A DNA stretch of 64,000 nt from Marsupella aquatica (taxonomy: Eukaryota > Marchantiophyta). This document shows positions 1 to 14,900 of this stretch, piece after piece. Positions within the stretch are counted from its first letter, which is position 1; every line of letters begins with the position of its first letter. The DNA lies in assembly GCA_973895155.1 (NCBI GenBank), contig OZ316895.1:10230001-10294000 (forward strand), in the 5' to 3' direction. Made by a program: the position numbers and the translations under genes. Under the pieces are notes generated by a model, which was given only the letters and a program-made list of their open reading frames with translations, was not told the origin of the DNA and did no database searches.

Positions 1-3000
1 TACTAGCCTGATTACCTGTCTTTTGAATGTAAATTCATCTTTGCCTCCATCCCTCTTGTTTTTCACCTTCACTTCTATTTTGTCTTTATTGAGAGTCACT
101 CTTAGTTCTGTCCTTGTTTAGAGTGGATGTCAGTTTGTTAATCTTTGATCCCATCCCTTTTTTATGGTACACCTTTACTTTTCAGTTTTGTCTTATTGAG
201 AGTTGCTGTCTAGAGTCTTCACTCTAAACTGTAGCCCTTGAAAGTAACTTTGCATTGTGTTTTATTAGTAAGATTGCATCTATTGTCTTGGTATCCTATC
301 TCTTGGTTTGGCATGTTTTGCTTTTTGGCTGTGTTGTACAGAAGGTATCCTATTACTTGGTTTGGCATGTTTTGCTTTTTGGCAGTGCTGTACATACTTC
401 TGTATATGTTGGTGTTTGTTTTTGCATCTATTTGGTGCCAAAAAAGTTTTCTTGCATATCTTTTCTTTCATGCTTCTTTCTTCAATCAGTGCCACTTTTC
501 TGAAAAACAAGCCACCTGTCAACATGCCAGGTTAGGCAAATTTAAAATAAACTGTCACCATTTCGCAAAACTGAAAGACAAAAATAAAACACTCTAATTG
601 TAGTAGTGGCCAAGGTTTACACAAAAAAATTCCCATCTAGAAAGTTTAGGGTTAGGGTGCGCCAATAGTATTGCCATCACAAACCAGTTGGGAGAAGGGA
701 CAGAATAATCCTGAGGAGCCAAGGGACATGTTGTACCAAAGTTGGACCTTGATCGAGTGAAGGTTTTGAATTCAACCCCCATGAACAAATTGCTGCCCCA
801 ACTAGTAGAACGGAATAGCCTACATGATAATAGGTGGTGTTGAACTTGGCTTTAGCGTGCCAACGATCATTGTACGCTGACCTTTTTGCATAGCAATGAT
901 GGATTTGGAGGGTTGTATATATTTTGGATACAAACTAGGGTCCTAGTCTAATGTAAATACTTCTATTTATAGAAAAATATTCCTTATTTTTAATTTTAAT
1001 GATCTAGGTTACTTTATAAAAAGTAACCTTAGAGCATATTCTGTACAAGAAAAAAATTAAAAGAGTTTATAACCCCCTTTTGTTTTTACATCCTACAATA
1101 TATCACTTGATAATATAAATTTTCACTTGCGCCTGGTGCCTCTGGATTTTGTCAGTCTACCCCTCCATGATGGACACCCGTCTTGTCTGGTCATGGACTT
1201 GGACTATATTGGTTGTGAGTTGTAACAATTAGTGACTTTTGTACATTCCCATCTCGTTCTTTCATCCATGTTAATCCATTACCTGACACCCCATCGAGGG
1301 GCCCAAAATCCTCCAGAATTAGAAAGCACACTATCTTCTCCCACCCCCCCTTCCCCTCCACCCCTCACCAAATTGAGCTCTACTTATCTCGGGCCCTGTA
1401 GTATCTATCTAACTGAGCACACTAGTGTAATTGTGTGGAAATGCTGTGTCTCTGCAGTAGACACTGGGCGTGACTACTGGGCAGAATTGAAAGTTTGGAA
1501 GCAATTAATGGGGTGTTAAACCAAGCTTCTGGCTCAATAGGGGTTGAAAGTACCCAATTTCCTTGGTGGGGTCAAACGACATTGTGGGAGCATACAAAGG
1601 TTAACTAAGAAAACCCCCATCAAGTAAATCTAAAACTTAAAATCCCATCAAAGCAAAGGGATCCATTTTCACCCAATCAAATAAATGTTAAGTTAAAGAA
1701 CATCAAATTACACATGACTTGATACCCGTTGTGTCAGCCAGCCGAAACCAGGGCATACAGTAGTGTGGCAAAACCCAATTGCCCCTTTCCATGAGGTAGA
1801 ATCTAGTGGAGGGTTGGGACACGGTAGAGTGTACTACAGTAGCCATGAATCAGGTGGGGACAGGGCAATCTCGCCCACCTTATCAGTCTAAATGGACAAT
1901 CCACTTTATCATCCTTAGGATCAACATGCTATATCATCAATCAACAAGGTGGAGACCACTTTCATTGACGAAAAGTAATGGGGGGGCGGGGGCTTTGGAA
2001 GTATCCTCCAATCCAAGATGAAGACAGCTTCTTTTTGTTCGTAAATAACACTGGGAGCAGTACAAAAAGGCAAACCATATCCTGTAGTCGCATTATAGAT
2101 TTCCGTTTGGTAAATTCAGCTGGAACGCAAATCGGGAATGATCTACGATGAGAGTACCTGGAAGCATTTGCCTATATGGAAACATCCTTTGGAGAAAAGC
2201 TTTACTCACAACAGAGAGAAAGGCCCCTGTGCACTGGGACAAACAAAATTTACCAGTTCTATTCAGACTTATACACACATGAGTACCTAAATGCAATGTT
2301 GATGCCGTAATCCAAGAGATTATAATATTATTGGGGGTAGGCGTTCAGATCAGAACTAGTACTGACGCTAAAATTTGATCCATCAACTCATAATTCGAGA
2401 GTTGTAAAGGATTAAAGTTTAGTCCTCGTGCTAACAACCTAGTGAGAACGCTACTTGAACTCCTCCCAACCTTTACCATGATTACCATGATTACCTTAAA
2501 AACCAGATTGTGCAGTAACGAAGTTCGGCTTGGTAAATATCAATCACTGGCATTTTGGGATCAGTCTTGTGCATTCAGGATCAACTACAGGCCATAGTGG
2601 CCAAGATACCCATTCTGAGCTGAGATCTGTTACTCGCGACGCAGTCACATTCATCCTCAATGAAGTAAGGATACAATCCTCAATGAAGTAAGGATACACT
2701 GCGACTACTAAGCAGTATACGGGAATCCTAATTCAACAGCCATGCATAGTTTTTTGGGGTAGAACACTGCTGCCCCAAAACAATTAATTTATTTCTCACT
2801 ACAGGTGGAAGTCGGTTCATCCCGGAGTTGCATCGCCCATAACTCGAGGTTACTGGCGAACGCTCAAAGATCACCAAAGGTTGACTAACAGATCCTGTAA
2901 AAAGGATAACTTGAACTGCAACAGGCCAATCGTGTCCTAAATCAACTACTGAGACAAACTCTACAAAAATCCTAAACGTTAGGACCCAGCAAATCAAATA

Positions 3001-3406
3001 AGCACATTTATGGAGGTAAACCCCTCTACAAGTGCGCCCTTCGTCCGTCACCAAATTACACACCGAAAGATCCCATAACCTTTGACAAAATCATATTTAC
3101 ACTATAACAGGTTGGCCTGACATAGCTGAGACAAAATTAGTGGGATATATCTTCTTCTATATTCAATGGATGCGTACACCCCTTCAGGGGTGTAGATATG
3201 TCAGACAATTCAACCCACTGCTTTCATAAGCCATTGGAGGATGGCAATGCCCAAGGATCTCACTAAATAAATGCATTGAAAAATTGGGATAGTTGTAACC
3301 TACAACATATGTCTCTTTGATTGCTGTACACAGATCCGCTCCCACATTTCCCAGGATACCCTCCTATAAAAAACTCCGCAGAGTACACAGCTAAATGGAC
3401 GACAAA
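1..3406. other. 3' flank of eIF4G, no gene recognised
   Basis: The first few hundred bases upstream of 3407 (lower coordinates) should include the eIF4G 3' UTR. The remaining short open frames have no recognisable domain and no consistent splice signals. Contains a 53-bp tandem repeat (about 290-395) and a doubled 21-bp unit near 2653-2697. I see nothing else. Confidence 0.5.
290..395. repeat. 53-bp tandem duplication
   Basis: Two neighbouring copies of a unit containing CTTGGTTTGGCATGTTTTGC, with a period of about 53 bases and few mismatches. The short open frames across it are products of the repeat. Confidence 0.8.
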
Positions 3407-6400
3407 TTACTCATCATCCTCCCCGCCTGCTTCAGGAGCTGACTCTAACCAGCGAAACCAGTTGAACGTCTCTTTTATAGCCTGCGGAAAACAAGAATAT
3501 TCTTAGGTACACAACACAACCAAGTTTTCCCATCCATGTCCTTTTCTACCCAGGATGTCTGTACACCTTTACAAAAGAAAATATAGTTTGGGTAATTCCC
3601 CGCATAAGATGCATCGAACAGAAGCCCCTCATCAAAGATGAAAGGCCCCTGTATAGTTACCACAAAATTTTCTTCCCCAAAGAAAATAAAAATCAACCCA
3701 CCTTGTCCCTTCCTGGAGTGGAATCCTTAACATCATCTTTCCATTTTAGGAATACCTGTTCAGAAATTACCTGAAGATTACAAAGCTGTCAGTATTGGCT
3801 GTCTTCTGGATGATGCATCACCACACAAATATCACATACAAAACTGTCCATGATTGGAAGTAATCACCTGGCAGGTCAGAAACCAGCATGAAAAACGTTT
3901 ACAGCAAGGATAGCAAAAGGAGAAGCAGTTCACACTGGCAGTACATAAAAACTATAAAACTTACGTCTTCATCGTAGAGTATAGAAAAAAGAGCCTTTAC
4001 TAGTCCCGGTGGGTGACCCAGATCATTGGCAAAAAGTTGCACTGCTACAATGTCTGCAAAGAATCAGGATGTCGGATGTTGTAGACGTTATCCCATGCAA
4101 TTTGAAAAAATGTGTCAATGATACCACGGCATCCTACAGGGCAACCATGCCTTCAGCCTAACATATGTTAACTAATTCAAAATGCGTTACCCCCAACATA
4201 CGGGGTAGAACATATCTATGTTGTATTCAATTATGGTACAAACGATACGAACGAAGCCAAAGCCGGGGTGACTAGATATCACTCACAATGTCTCTGATTT
4301 GCTTCCGAAGCTCGTGGGTTTCTTGGAAGTAATCTCTTCAACAGCAAGGAAAATTTCTTGATCTTTCCTTCCAGAACCTTCTGCATTTCCAGCATAGTTC
4401 ATAATCCAGAATGAGGATACAAAATTATTGCCTGACTAAAGAATTACATATTTCTAACGAACGAAGGAGCAAACAAAACTTAAAGATAACTACTGATCAT
4501 AAAACTCACCTCCAACTCGTTTGTCACCGACTGTCCACCACCATCAAGCGGCACTGAATGTCTCAAGACTTCAGTCATGACCAAGCGGAAAAATGCAGCT
4601 TCAGAGCTGATTGACTTCGGAACATTTATCTACAAGAAAGTAATAAAATGAGTTGTCAGTTGGACAGCACGCTACAGAAAACAAGCTGGCCCACATGTAT
4701 TACATTGATTGCATCAAGGGGTCATAATGTACCACCCAAATAAATCTGCGATGTCTGGCAGTGCCTGCATTGCAGAACATAAATGACTCACCTAGCTGTC
4801 CCAAAATCCTAAATGGAGCAGAATGAAAGATAGTAGAAATAGATCACACCCATGAAAACAGTCAGAATTCCAATCCCATATTCATCATTCACTCCGTTTC
4901 ATGAGTGGAATCTAACTAAATCGAAGTGGAAAAACAGTAAATTCAGTGGGACCAAAATAGAAGACAGTAGAAATGTAATTCATCACCTTAAAAATATTGA
5001 ATTCCGACATCCATCTCTGGATTGAAAAACTCACCTCCACCCAGTCCAAAATCTGTGCAGCTGGCTCATCTCTGGCAATGGCCTCCCGTAAGTATTTTTC
5101 CGCCGGGATCATCTGAAAAGCACACTGCGGGTCAGCTTGTCCTACGTAATTGCTGTGCGTGAGAATACATTTATATGGTCAAGGAAGAATTCCCCGCTTC
5201 TTGAACCCGTACAACATATCACAGACTTCGATCATGGGCAAAATTAGGACGCAATTGGGGGGTGGCGTCCTGACGTGCAAAAAGAGGAGAAGATATAGTA
5301 AAAGTGCACAAACAAAAGATCCCACCAAAGTAACAATACCAGCATACTTACAGGATAGAGGCATTGTAAATTCTTCTTCTCCAAAAACATCTCAAACTTG
5401 CCCGCTTTCTTCTTGTCATCAGGTGAGAGGAAATGTTCCAGATTCAGTTTTGACTCTCTGTACAAGTCAACCATTGCAGCCTCCCCCTTTTCTCGTCTGA
5501 TTATATCTAAAACAACCCCAAACACAGTTAAAGCATCACCCATCTCCAGCAAAGATCCAGGATCCATGCCACCTTCCTTCAACAGCTTGCCAACATGGGC
5601 AACTGAAAAAATTCCAGCGACGACGAGTTTAGCAAACATCCCTCCGACATACTCAGGAGCTTTGGGGACATCCACTGTGGTATCCTCTAACGTCGACAAA
5701 ACCAATTCGAACCTGCGTACCATTGGTTGGTAAGATTAGAAAAGCGGTAAAGTGCCGAAAAACTTAGAAAACCTATGACACAAGCATCTCGTCGATGGTA
5801 CAGAAGGAAATAAGAAAGGGGTAGGAAGCAACACCCACAAAAAGAGTTGTCTGTTTTGCCTTCCAGTCACTGAAAGAAAATACTTACCCCTTACTCATCT
5901 GCTCTTGGGACACTAATGGAGGCTCTTTCTCCTTGCCAATATATATGAGCAGCTTCACTAGGAGCTCCCTTTCCGTATCTTTCTTATCCAAAGCCTCTGA
6001 GACCCAGACTGACACCATATTTGCATGAAACTTTGGATTCTTCAAATCCTCCACGCACTGGGCAGCCTCCTTAATATCTCGTACACTACATGTAAAAGAA
6101 AACCGCTCATATTAGCATGAACCAATACATCGATTGAAGAATGAGGTAAAATCTAGACACGAAAAGACACAAAACTGAGATGAGAAATCCAGCAACCAAC
6201 ATGACATATCAAGAAATGACACCTAACGGCTAAGGGAAGCGAATAACAAAACTCTAGTTGGGATTTATACTACCAGTAAAGAGGCCACAAGGATAGAGGC
6301 ACACCTGAAATATTCAGTAAGGGTTGAGATACTCTTCTTTTTCAGATCTTCTTCACTCAGCGGAAGCAAGGCTGCTGGAGCAGTCCGAGCTGCAACTGGA

Positions 6401-9400
6401 GTAGGAGGTGTACGTGGCCGCAGGGACGAACTTGGAGCAAGCGAGAGCACAGGTCTCTCAACAGGAGATCGATCAATGCCCCGCAAGTCCCTCCCAGAAA
6501 TAGAAGGTCCCAGCCTCTCTGGTCCCAATGGCCTCTCAAGCAAGGGCCTGTCAGCAGAACCAAGAGGCCTCTCAGCACCGTGAACTCTCATTGATAGCTC
6601 CTCTCTACCACCATAAGGACCTCTATCAGGGATCATGCCCCCAAATCCTGGCATTGAGCCCATTCCGGGGCGTCTGACATCACCACCCATCATAGGCGGC
6701 ACTTCGGCCAATGCACTTCGTCCTGGAACTATTGGTCGCATAGCCATGGCCCTACCAAGGCTACCCTGTGGACCCAGTGTAAGAGAACCTTCATCAGAAG
6801 ATCTCTGCGACGGCATTGGCATTGGCCTACTGTCCGGCATCAACAGACGATCTTCCATTCGCACGTCTTGACCAAATCCACCACGCACAGGACCAGGAGG
6901 CGGTTGTGCACCACGCATTCCCCCCATCCCCATGCCTCCCATTTGTCCTCCTGAAGAATACATTGGAGACGGTGGACCGCGCATACCAAAGTCGTTTCCT
7001 GGTCGTCGTCCTCCAGGGCCAATACCACCACGTTGTTGAGGGCGATCCCTACTTGACGCAGCAGCCTGTTGCCGCTCCTGGACGGCATCTCTATGTACTT
7101 CGTCAATCTTCTTTGGTCCCTCAACTTTCCTCCTCTCTGTCCAGCCATTCCTCCGTAAATCTATGACATCCTTCAGCATGAATCGCAGTCTGGAAGAGAG
7201 CTTCATGTTTTCACTCAACTTCTCCATTCTTTTAAAGTAAGCATCTATATGCTCTTTGGCCTTCGGATGATCGATAATACGACCGATTGTACTCATCAGC
7301 TTGCACAAGGCCTCCACATCTTCTTCATCTGGATTTTGATACTCACCAAGCAACTTCTTAATACACTCATGCATGATCCGTTCTGTGAGCATATTCTTTT
7401 TGTACAATTCACCAATGAACCTTATATTGCCTAGCATGCGTCTCCTAGCGCTAGTCCTCTTCTCCTCCCTCTCTTCAGCGGTGAGCTTAACCTCTCCATC
7501 TTCTTCTACTTTCTCTGCCTCTTCTTGCTCCCTCTCTCCCCGTTCAAATTCCTCCTGACATTTGTTTAGCAACACACGCTTGAAAGTGATTTTCTCCTCA
7601 TCCTCTACGAACTCTGGCAGCTCCACGGCTAGCTGAACACAAAACCTGGCGTACATTTCACAAAACGTAGGTTCTGTGAGCGCTTTATCGAATATCTGGG
7701 AAATAACACCAGTGAGTGTGGTTGCCGAGTCGATGTTGACCTCCTTCACCTGTGCAAAGAGCTTATCGAAATTCTGTGGGGTCAGCTTATTCAGAATACC
7801 CTTGATCAACCTCTGCTTTAATTGCTCCTCATCAGATATCGTCCCAACTTGGTATCTGTTTTCGGTCTTGTGAATAGCAGGCAAAGGTGTTCGTGGTGAA
7901 GGTATAAGTCCCTTTTGCCCTACAGGAGCACGCTGCCAACGATCAGCATCAACACCCACCATGTTCCTTCCTGGCCCTGGCGGCATCATCATAGGAAGTA
8001 GAGGACCACCAGGAAGTATACCACCCATTCCAGGTGGCATTATTCCCGGGCCGCCCATTCCTGGTCGCATACCAAGGGGCATGCGCATCAGCCCAGTATT
8101 ACCCTGCCCTGGTCTGAAACCGCCAGGAGGTCCTCCCATCCCCATGTCCATCCGACCATCAGGTGGACCACGCCCAGGTGATGAAATGGAGGCGTTCCTG
8201 GTCCATCGATCTTCCTCAGCACCTACATTGCTGTTGCGACGTTCGAGGCGTGGGCCGCCACTTGACTGTCGATCTAAATTCCTGCCAGGACTAGGAAGAG
8301 GATCTGTGAAACCGGCACCTAACTGGGGATTCAAAAGAATATCGGCTATATCTGCTCTAATCTCAAATTGTAGAGGCAGATCTCTGTGCAAGTCCTTCTG
8401 GGACATCAAATAGTCCTTTGTGTACTTCTTGACTCCCAAGTCACTTCCGCTCGGAACCTCCCCAGGGCCCACACTTACCATGGGAGGAGCCGTTGAGGGC
8501 ACGGGGGGCATTTTTGGCGTCGGAAGCTCTGCAGCATCCTCCCAGTCATCCAATTCCTTGAGGACTGGCGTTTCCATATTCGACAGGGGGTCCTTCTTGG
8601 TATCTGTGCTAGGGTTCGCAGACCCAGGTGCCTCCGCTCTCTTCACCTCATCCAGTTTCTTTTCTTCAGGAGCCTTGTAAGCGGTAAACAAGTCCCCTGT
8701 CGACCCTTGAGCATCTGCTTTTGCAAAAATTTCCTTCTTCTTTTTCTTTTTGCTTCCCGCTTGTTTCACTTCAGGAACAGATGTAATCAAGTTTTCTGTG
8801 TCGACATTAGGATTTGCCCCACTACTGTCCGCATTAGGATCTGACCCACCAATGCTATCAGCATTAGGATTTGACCCACCAATACTGTCGGCATTAGGAT
8901 TTGACCCACTACTGTCGGCATTGGGATTTGACACGCCAATACTGCTGTTCTCTGGAATTTCTTTCGGGTTATGCTCCTCGACAGCTCCCCCGTTATCATT
9001 CTGCAATTCAGAAATAGTTGTAGGTGCAGAGCCTCTATCATCACTGAACTTTCCATTTGGTAGCACTTCAACTGAACTTGCAACAGTCTCCTCGCTAGGA
9101 GATATCTCTGGAGGAGAAGGTTGATTAACACACTCAACAAGGCTTTCTACAGAACTTTCCACATTCTCCTGTACCACACCTTCAGATTCCACAGAGTTGG
9201 CAAAAGACTTGTCCTCAAGATTATCAGTTATACTGTCCGACGCTCCCTCCGACTCAATAGTGCGGGTTGACTCTGGGACCGCAACAGCAGCATCGGCTAC
9301 AGAATTTTCAGTTTCCATTGCCTTTGATAGAGAAATGTCTTCAGTTCCCAACTCTTCTTCAATTTCATCAACTGCAGGCGACGACAACGGGGCGCTGGTG

Positions 9401-11894
9401 GTAGTCAGTTCTACTCTAGGTTCATCAGAAATTCCACTCGTTTCACTGACAGGCTCCTTCTGTCGAACTACTTCCTCCTCCGCTGAAGGTGTTTCATAAG
9501 GTGTGAAATCCTTGGTACTTACTATAGTATCTTTCCCAAGAGACACAGCATTTTCCACCGAACTGTCTACTGCAACTTGCTCTTGGAGAGCTCCTCTCCC
9601 GTTGGCCAAAGAGTCCATTGCAACATCCAAGTTTTTGGAGGCCACTCTGTCCAGAGAAGAAACTTCACCTAGACTTGTCACAACTTCAGGAGCTGAGGTG
9701 TCACTGTCTGCTTTCAACAAATCCTCATCAAAGGAGGAACTTCCAGACAACGGCGGCTGCTTCGGAGGAACAATAGCACTGTTCATGGGGGAATCATTCA
9801 CTTCCAAATCCATCCATTCTGCGCTTCCAGTACCACTGACAATCTCCTCGGTAACAGGCGACTTCTCCCGTACATCATCACCAGCCCGAGTAGGATTACT
9901 CAGCACGGTGGGAGCTGGGGTCAACTTAACCCCTGGAACTTCCTTGGTTGATGAGTCAATAGTTTGTCCAACAAGTGGCTCCTTCACCGCGGGAACTGAC
10001 GAAAGGGCCCTCGAGGATGAATTCAGCTTAGAAGATACTCCCCCTTTAGCAATTGATGAGTCGATCGTAACAGGATCTTTTCCTTCAAAGCTCTTAGCAG
10101 TAGATAGTGCTTTACCTGAAACCTGTTTTGAGGGCTTCCGTACGACTTCTTCAACTTCAGAAGACAATATTGACGTTGAGGAAACTTCAGAATTTTGCGG
10201 AGAAAGTCCTGACAATTTCCCACTTCCACGTTTCTCCAAGTCTCCAGATTTGGATGTGCCCTTGGAGTCTTCAGACCTACCAAATGAATTTGTTCTCTTT
10301 ATCGGACCTCCTGGTTGCACAACAGGGTGAGGAAGCTTGGGTGAGCCAGACTGAACAGCGGCACCACTTGCAGCGGATATCGGTGGTTGCGAGTTCTCTG
10401 CTCCAACTGCAGTTGAAGGGATTGAGGCCTCACCTTTTTTGTCTACATCACTTTCCACAGAAACTGCTACAGTTGGGACAGCTTGTTGTTGGTGCTGCTG
10501 CTTGTGTTGCTTTTGCTCTTTCTTGCTGATCTTCCTAGAATTCTCCCTGCTAATTGTTGGTTTTACAGTCTCAATCTTTGGCTTATCTCCACTGACAGGA
10601 GGCACACCGGAAGGTACTGCAGCGACTTTGGGACTATTAGTACTGGTGGCCAAAGATGTGCTGGTCACCTTTGACGGAGGTACCAATACGCTGGGCTTTG
10701 GTGTCACAGCAATAGAACCAGTTGTCTTACTGCCTTGATCTCTTCTGGCTGATGAACCTTCAGAGGCAGTAACAGGTACACTCTGATGGGGCACAACTGG
10801 GTCCGCACTCGGAGCAGCCCCATTTGCAGCAGACGACGGGATTTGGGGCGAAGATACGCTGGTTGCGGGAGTCTCTTCTGAAGGAATAGATTTTGCTGAA
10901 CTCGACGCCTCAACATCGCCAAATTTTAAAACTACCCCCGAAGTAGTTGTGGGGGTTGGAGGAGCCGAGGAGGTCGTGGCAGAAGCGCCTGGCACTGAAC
11001 TAGGAATTCGCCCATTCGAGGCAGGAGTCTGGCCACCGGATGCTTCCAATATTAGAGGAGCAGCTGGTCTTCCTGACAGAACAGCTGGATTAGATTGAAT
11101 GGGATGAGCAGGGCCACCAGATGTACTGACAACCAAAGGTGTTGCAGCTGAATTGTTCACATCTATTCCTGCCTGACCTGTTGGACCCCCACCTATTCCA
11201 CCAGATGGAACGCCTTTTGAGGCAGGAGGATTCGAAGCTCCTGCAACATTTATGTGCCGGTGTGGCTGTTGGCCATAAGGGTACCGGGATGGATTCCCAG
11301 GAGGACCACCAGGGGCTGGAACACTTTTCGGAGGTACTACTTGTTGATAGTTGAAGGGGCCCGCGTGCGTATAAGAATAATAATTGACACTAGCGTGATG
11401 AGGACCACCGCCATAGTTCACTTGTCTGCTTTGAGGTCCGTTGCTAGAAACCCTAACAGAAGAAGCAGCTGCCGAAGTTGGAGCACCTACATCCATAAAA
11501 GGTTCTTTCTTTGCCTTGGCATCAAATCTCACCTCCTCATGAGTAGTTGGGTCCACAATCTTTATAGCTCTGCTTGGCTGCGGTTGAATAAACTGGCCGG
11601 TGTTAGGGGGTCCATATTGTGTACCAGGTGGAAGCTGGCCTCCCATGGGTCCACCCATTGGCGGACCTAGTGGATGTGCCATTTGAGGTGACACTTGACC
11701 CGCTAAGGGACCGCCCATCTGCTGAGCGATGATCTGTGGTCCGTGGGGAGACATCATTGACTGAGGGTATTTCATTCCCTGACTTAAACTTTGCACCCCT
11801 AATGCTTGCTGAGGTAATGACTGTTGGGGTAATGCCTGCTGTGTCAGAACCTGTTGCTGTTGCTGTTGCTGTTGCTGCGGCTGCGGCTGCAACT

Positions 11895-11938
<44 letters not shown>

Positions 11939-14900
11939 TGCTGTGCGTGAGCTTGTGCCTGCTGGGCATGTTGAGCCTGCGCTTGAGCCTGAGCTTGGGC
12001 CTGAGCCAGCTGATATTGTTGGTAGTGCTGGGATGGAACTGGAGCCGTTGCAGGCATGTGCATTGGAGCCTGAGAATGTTGTGGAGCATGCCCCTGTCTT
12101 TGCGGGAGCTGCAGAGGTTGCTGTGTCAATCCATGAGGCTGTCCGGCTGATGCAGGCTGAAGGACAGGCGTTCCAGCCCCGGTTATTAACCCCTGGGAAG
12201 TAGCATTTTGAGTTGCCTGCAAAACAGGATGCGACTGCTCGGTTGCATTTCCAACAGCGCCAGTGACCTGTACCAAACAAAGGTAACTCGAATTTAAGCG
12301 AGAAAGGCTACAAGCTCCAAATGAGAAGGAAATGTCAACTCTAAGCAAAGCTATAGCTATTGCCAGCAGCTTCCACAAACTGTCAGGCAACGAATAAGAG
12401 TCTCACTAGACAACAAGGACTAAGCCTTCTTACCAGCACTTGCTGTTGCCCGGATGGAACCGTCGGCACTTTCTTAGGAACGACAGCACGAGATGCTTCA
12501 AACCGTGCCTGCATTGATCCAGAAACAAGACACGGAACAAACTTCATTACATTGCTCACCAAAGGAGAGTGCACAAATAGGAAGTCTACTGCTTATCGAT
12601 ATAGAGTGCACAAATAAACATCTGTTATCCATTGCTAATATCCGTCCAGGTACCTTATACAAAACAGGCTCGCAACCCTAACAGAACTTTCCACAACCAG
12701 GAAGAGAGACGAACAAAAAAGAATGACAGTAGACGTACCTGCTCACGTTTCTGCTCGTCAAGATTGGGTGGAGCAGAACTAGTTCTGGCTGGAATCTGTG
12801 GAGGTAAAACGATACTTGCTTAAAAAATTTCTAACTTCATATATTCTGCGAGGCATGAGACGGAAGAAAACAACGGCAGTCAAAAAACGGCGCCAAAAGG
12901 GACCTATAGAATACCTGCATCCCTGGCACTGGCGTCATGAAACCTGGACTAATGCTCCCAAACTGGAACGAGAACGAAGGTTGCGGTGAAGCTCGAACAT
13001 TGTCACCTGATGAAGCTACCGCCAAACAACAGACAAACACTGAGCTGTAATCACTGTATGTTGGCTCACAAGGTCAGTCAGCAACTTAAACACGATAACG
13101 AGCTAAGATTGCCTCCAAATTAGATCCGGCAGGAGAGAATGATGCCCACGAAATTCATCAAAATCTGTCCTACAGTGGTCAGCAGACCAAAACGGGTCAA
13201 ATGACTAGCATTCACCGGCTTCTGTTCCCTGACAAGAAAGATAAGAATGGCAATGGACTTGTATCACGAAAAAGTAACATACCAGTCGGCACAGGTGACA
13301 CAGGCTCGGGGACAGCAGCGTTAGCAGCAGTTACTGCTGGAGCTGGCGGTTTCGCAGCAGCACTGGAAACAACAGGATTTGAGGGCTGTCTCTGAGAGGG
13401 TACCGCTGCACCACCGGTGCAAACAGCTCTAGATCCAACAAACGAATTCGAAGATTGAATAGCTGGAGTAGCCTGCTTCAACTCTGTCTTCTGACCAGTA
13501 TGCGTTGGCGTGTGCGAATTAACATCTGCGGGGCCCACAGCTTGCCGAACGGCCGAAGCTGTCAAAAGAGCAACAATTCAGAAGTTAGATCAGGAAAATA
13601 GAAGAATTCCGAAGGATAGTAATCCGCCCCGAGCACCTGTGCATACGGTACTGCAGTTGATACGTTCAGATATCAGAAAACGAAGTACAAAGCAATTTGC
13701 CACACAAGCCAACCTGGCTGCTGTTGTTGGGGTTGCTGAGTTTGATACTGTGCTCCTGTATGATGGTGGTTCCTATAATTTCCTCCATGATCTGGGAACC
13801 CACCACTTTGAGCACTTCTGCCTAGTCCAGCAGGTCCATTGGCGCGCTTTCCACTGAAGAAAGCCACAAGCGATTCAATGAGATAAGGCAAACCAGTTGG
13901 AAAATAGAAACTAGGAGTTCCTTGGTAGGGCAAAGATCGTACTGGATTGCACAAAAAACAGATCTCTCGTACGAGATATTCTGTCAAGTCTCCTTGGTAA
14001 ACAACAATCCAGCGCTACCTGAGAGCAATGACCTGATGTAACGTTACTCCCTCTGTAGGTTTAAACACGCGAACGTCATGCTTTCTGGATAGCCCGATAA
14101 TAAAGACTGACGTAGCTACGGTTTTCTCAAGGTCTTCGATGATCAAGTGCTGGCTTCAGAGAGGAAGAGGCCCTGAACTATGGACAATACTTCACCATGT
14201 CGAGGACGCCTCTCAGTGAATTAGTTATAGAACGTCCGAAAATTACAAATGGGTGGGGGCGTGAACAATTTATAGCGCTTCCGAACATACGCCAATCGCA
14301 GTCCAACAGAACAATACAAAAACAGGCCCTCACGAGAACCCTAAAGCTCTGCTTCGTCAGAGATGTCTAGGTCATGGAGGAAACTCCACTGAGGCACAAT
14401 TGAGTACACTTGACTCAGAGGGGCATCTACTGACTTGCCGAACCTCGTGCAACGACTTCAAAGATAAAGTGCAGCTCCAAGACGGATGCAAGAATTAAGG
14501 AATGCACGGCAAAAATAAGATCAGGCTGATTTGACCTAAACAGGACGGCGTTACCCGTCTCAGCTCAGCAAATGAACGAGTTTGGATTGCACATTATACC
14601 TTTGAGTTTATAACAACTTTTAAGATTGGAAACACAGGGGGCACAATGGTAGAAATAATAACAGCGAAGGAACGACCGCGTATGTATCAGAACTTCAGCT
14701 GTCAACACAACTGAATCGGCTATTGATGAAAAGAGAGCTTACCCACGATTGGTGGAAGAACCCGGCGTTGTAGGGCGCCCAGCAGTACCCGGGGTTGTAG
14801 GGCGCCCAGGAGTACCCGGCGTTGTAGGGCGTGCAGCAGAGAAAGACTGAGAATTCGTGAGAGACGCCCCAGAGGCAGGGGGGGCGCTGCCTGAAGGGCT

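Noticed and set aside
9503-10330. Long plus-strand open frames opposite eIF4G exon 7 (also 7961-8413, 11254-11670, 11736-12203)
   Set aside because: They are shadows of the low-complexity coding sequence on the other strand, made of Ser/Pro/Leu-rich or poly-Val/Leu runs, with no domain.
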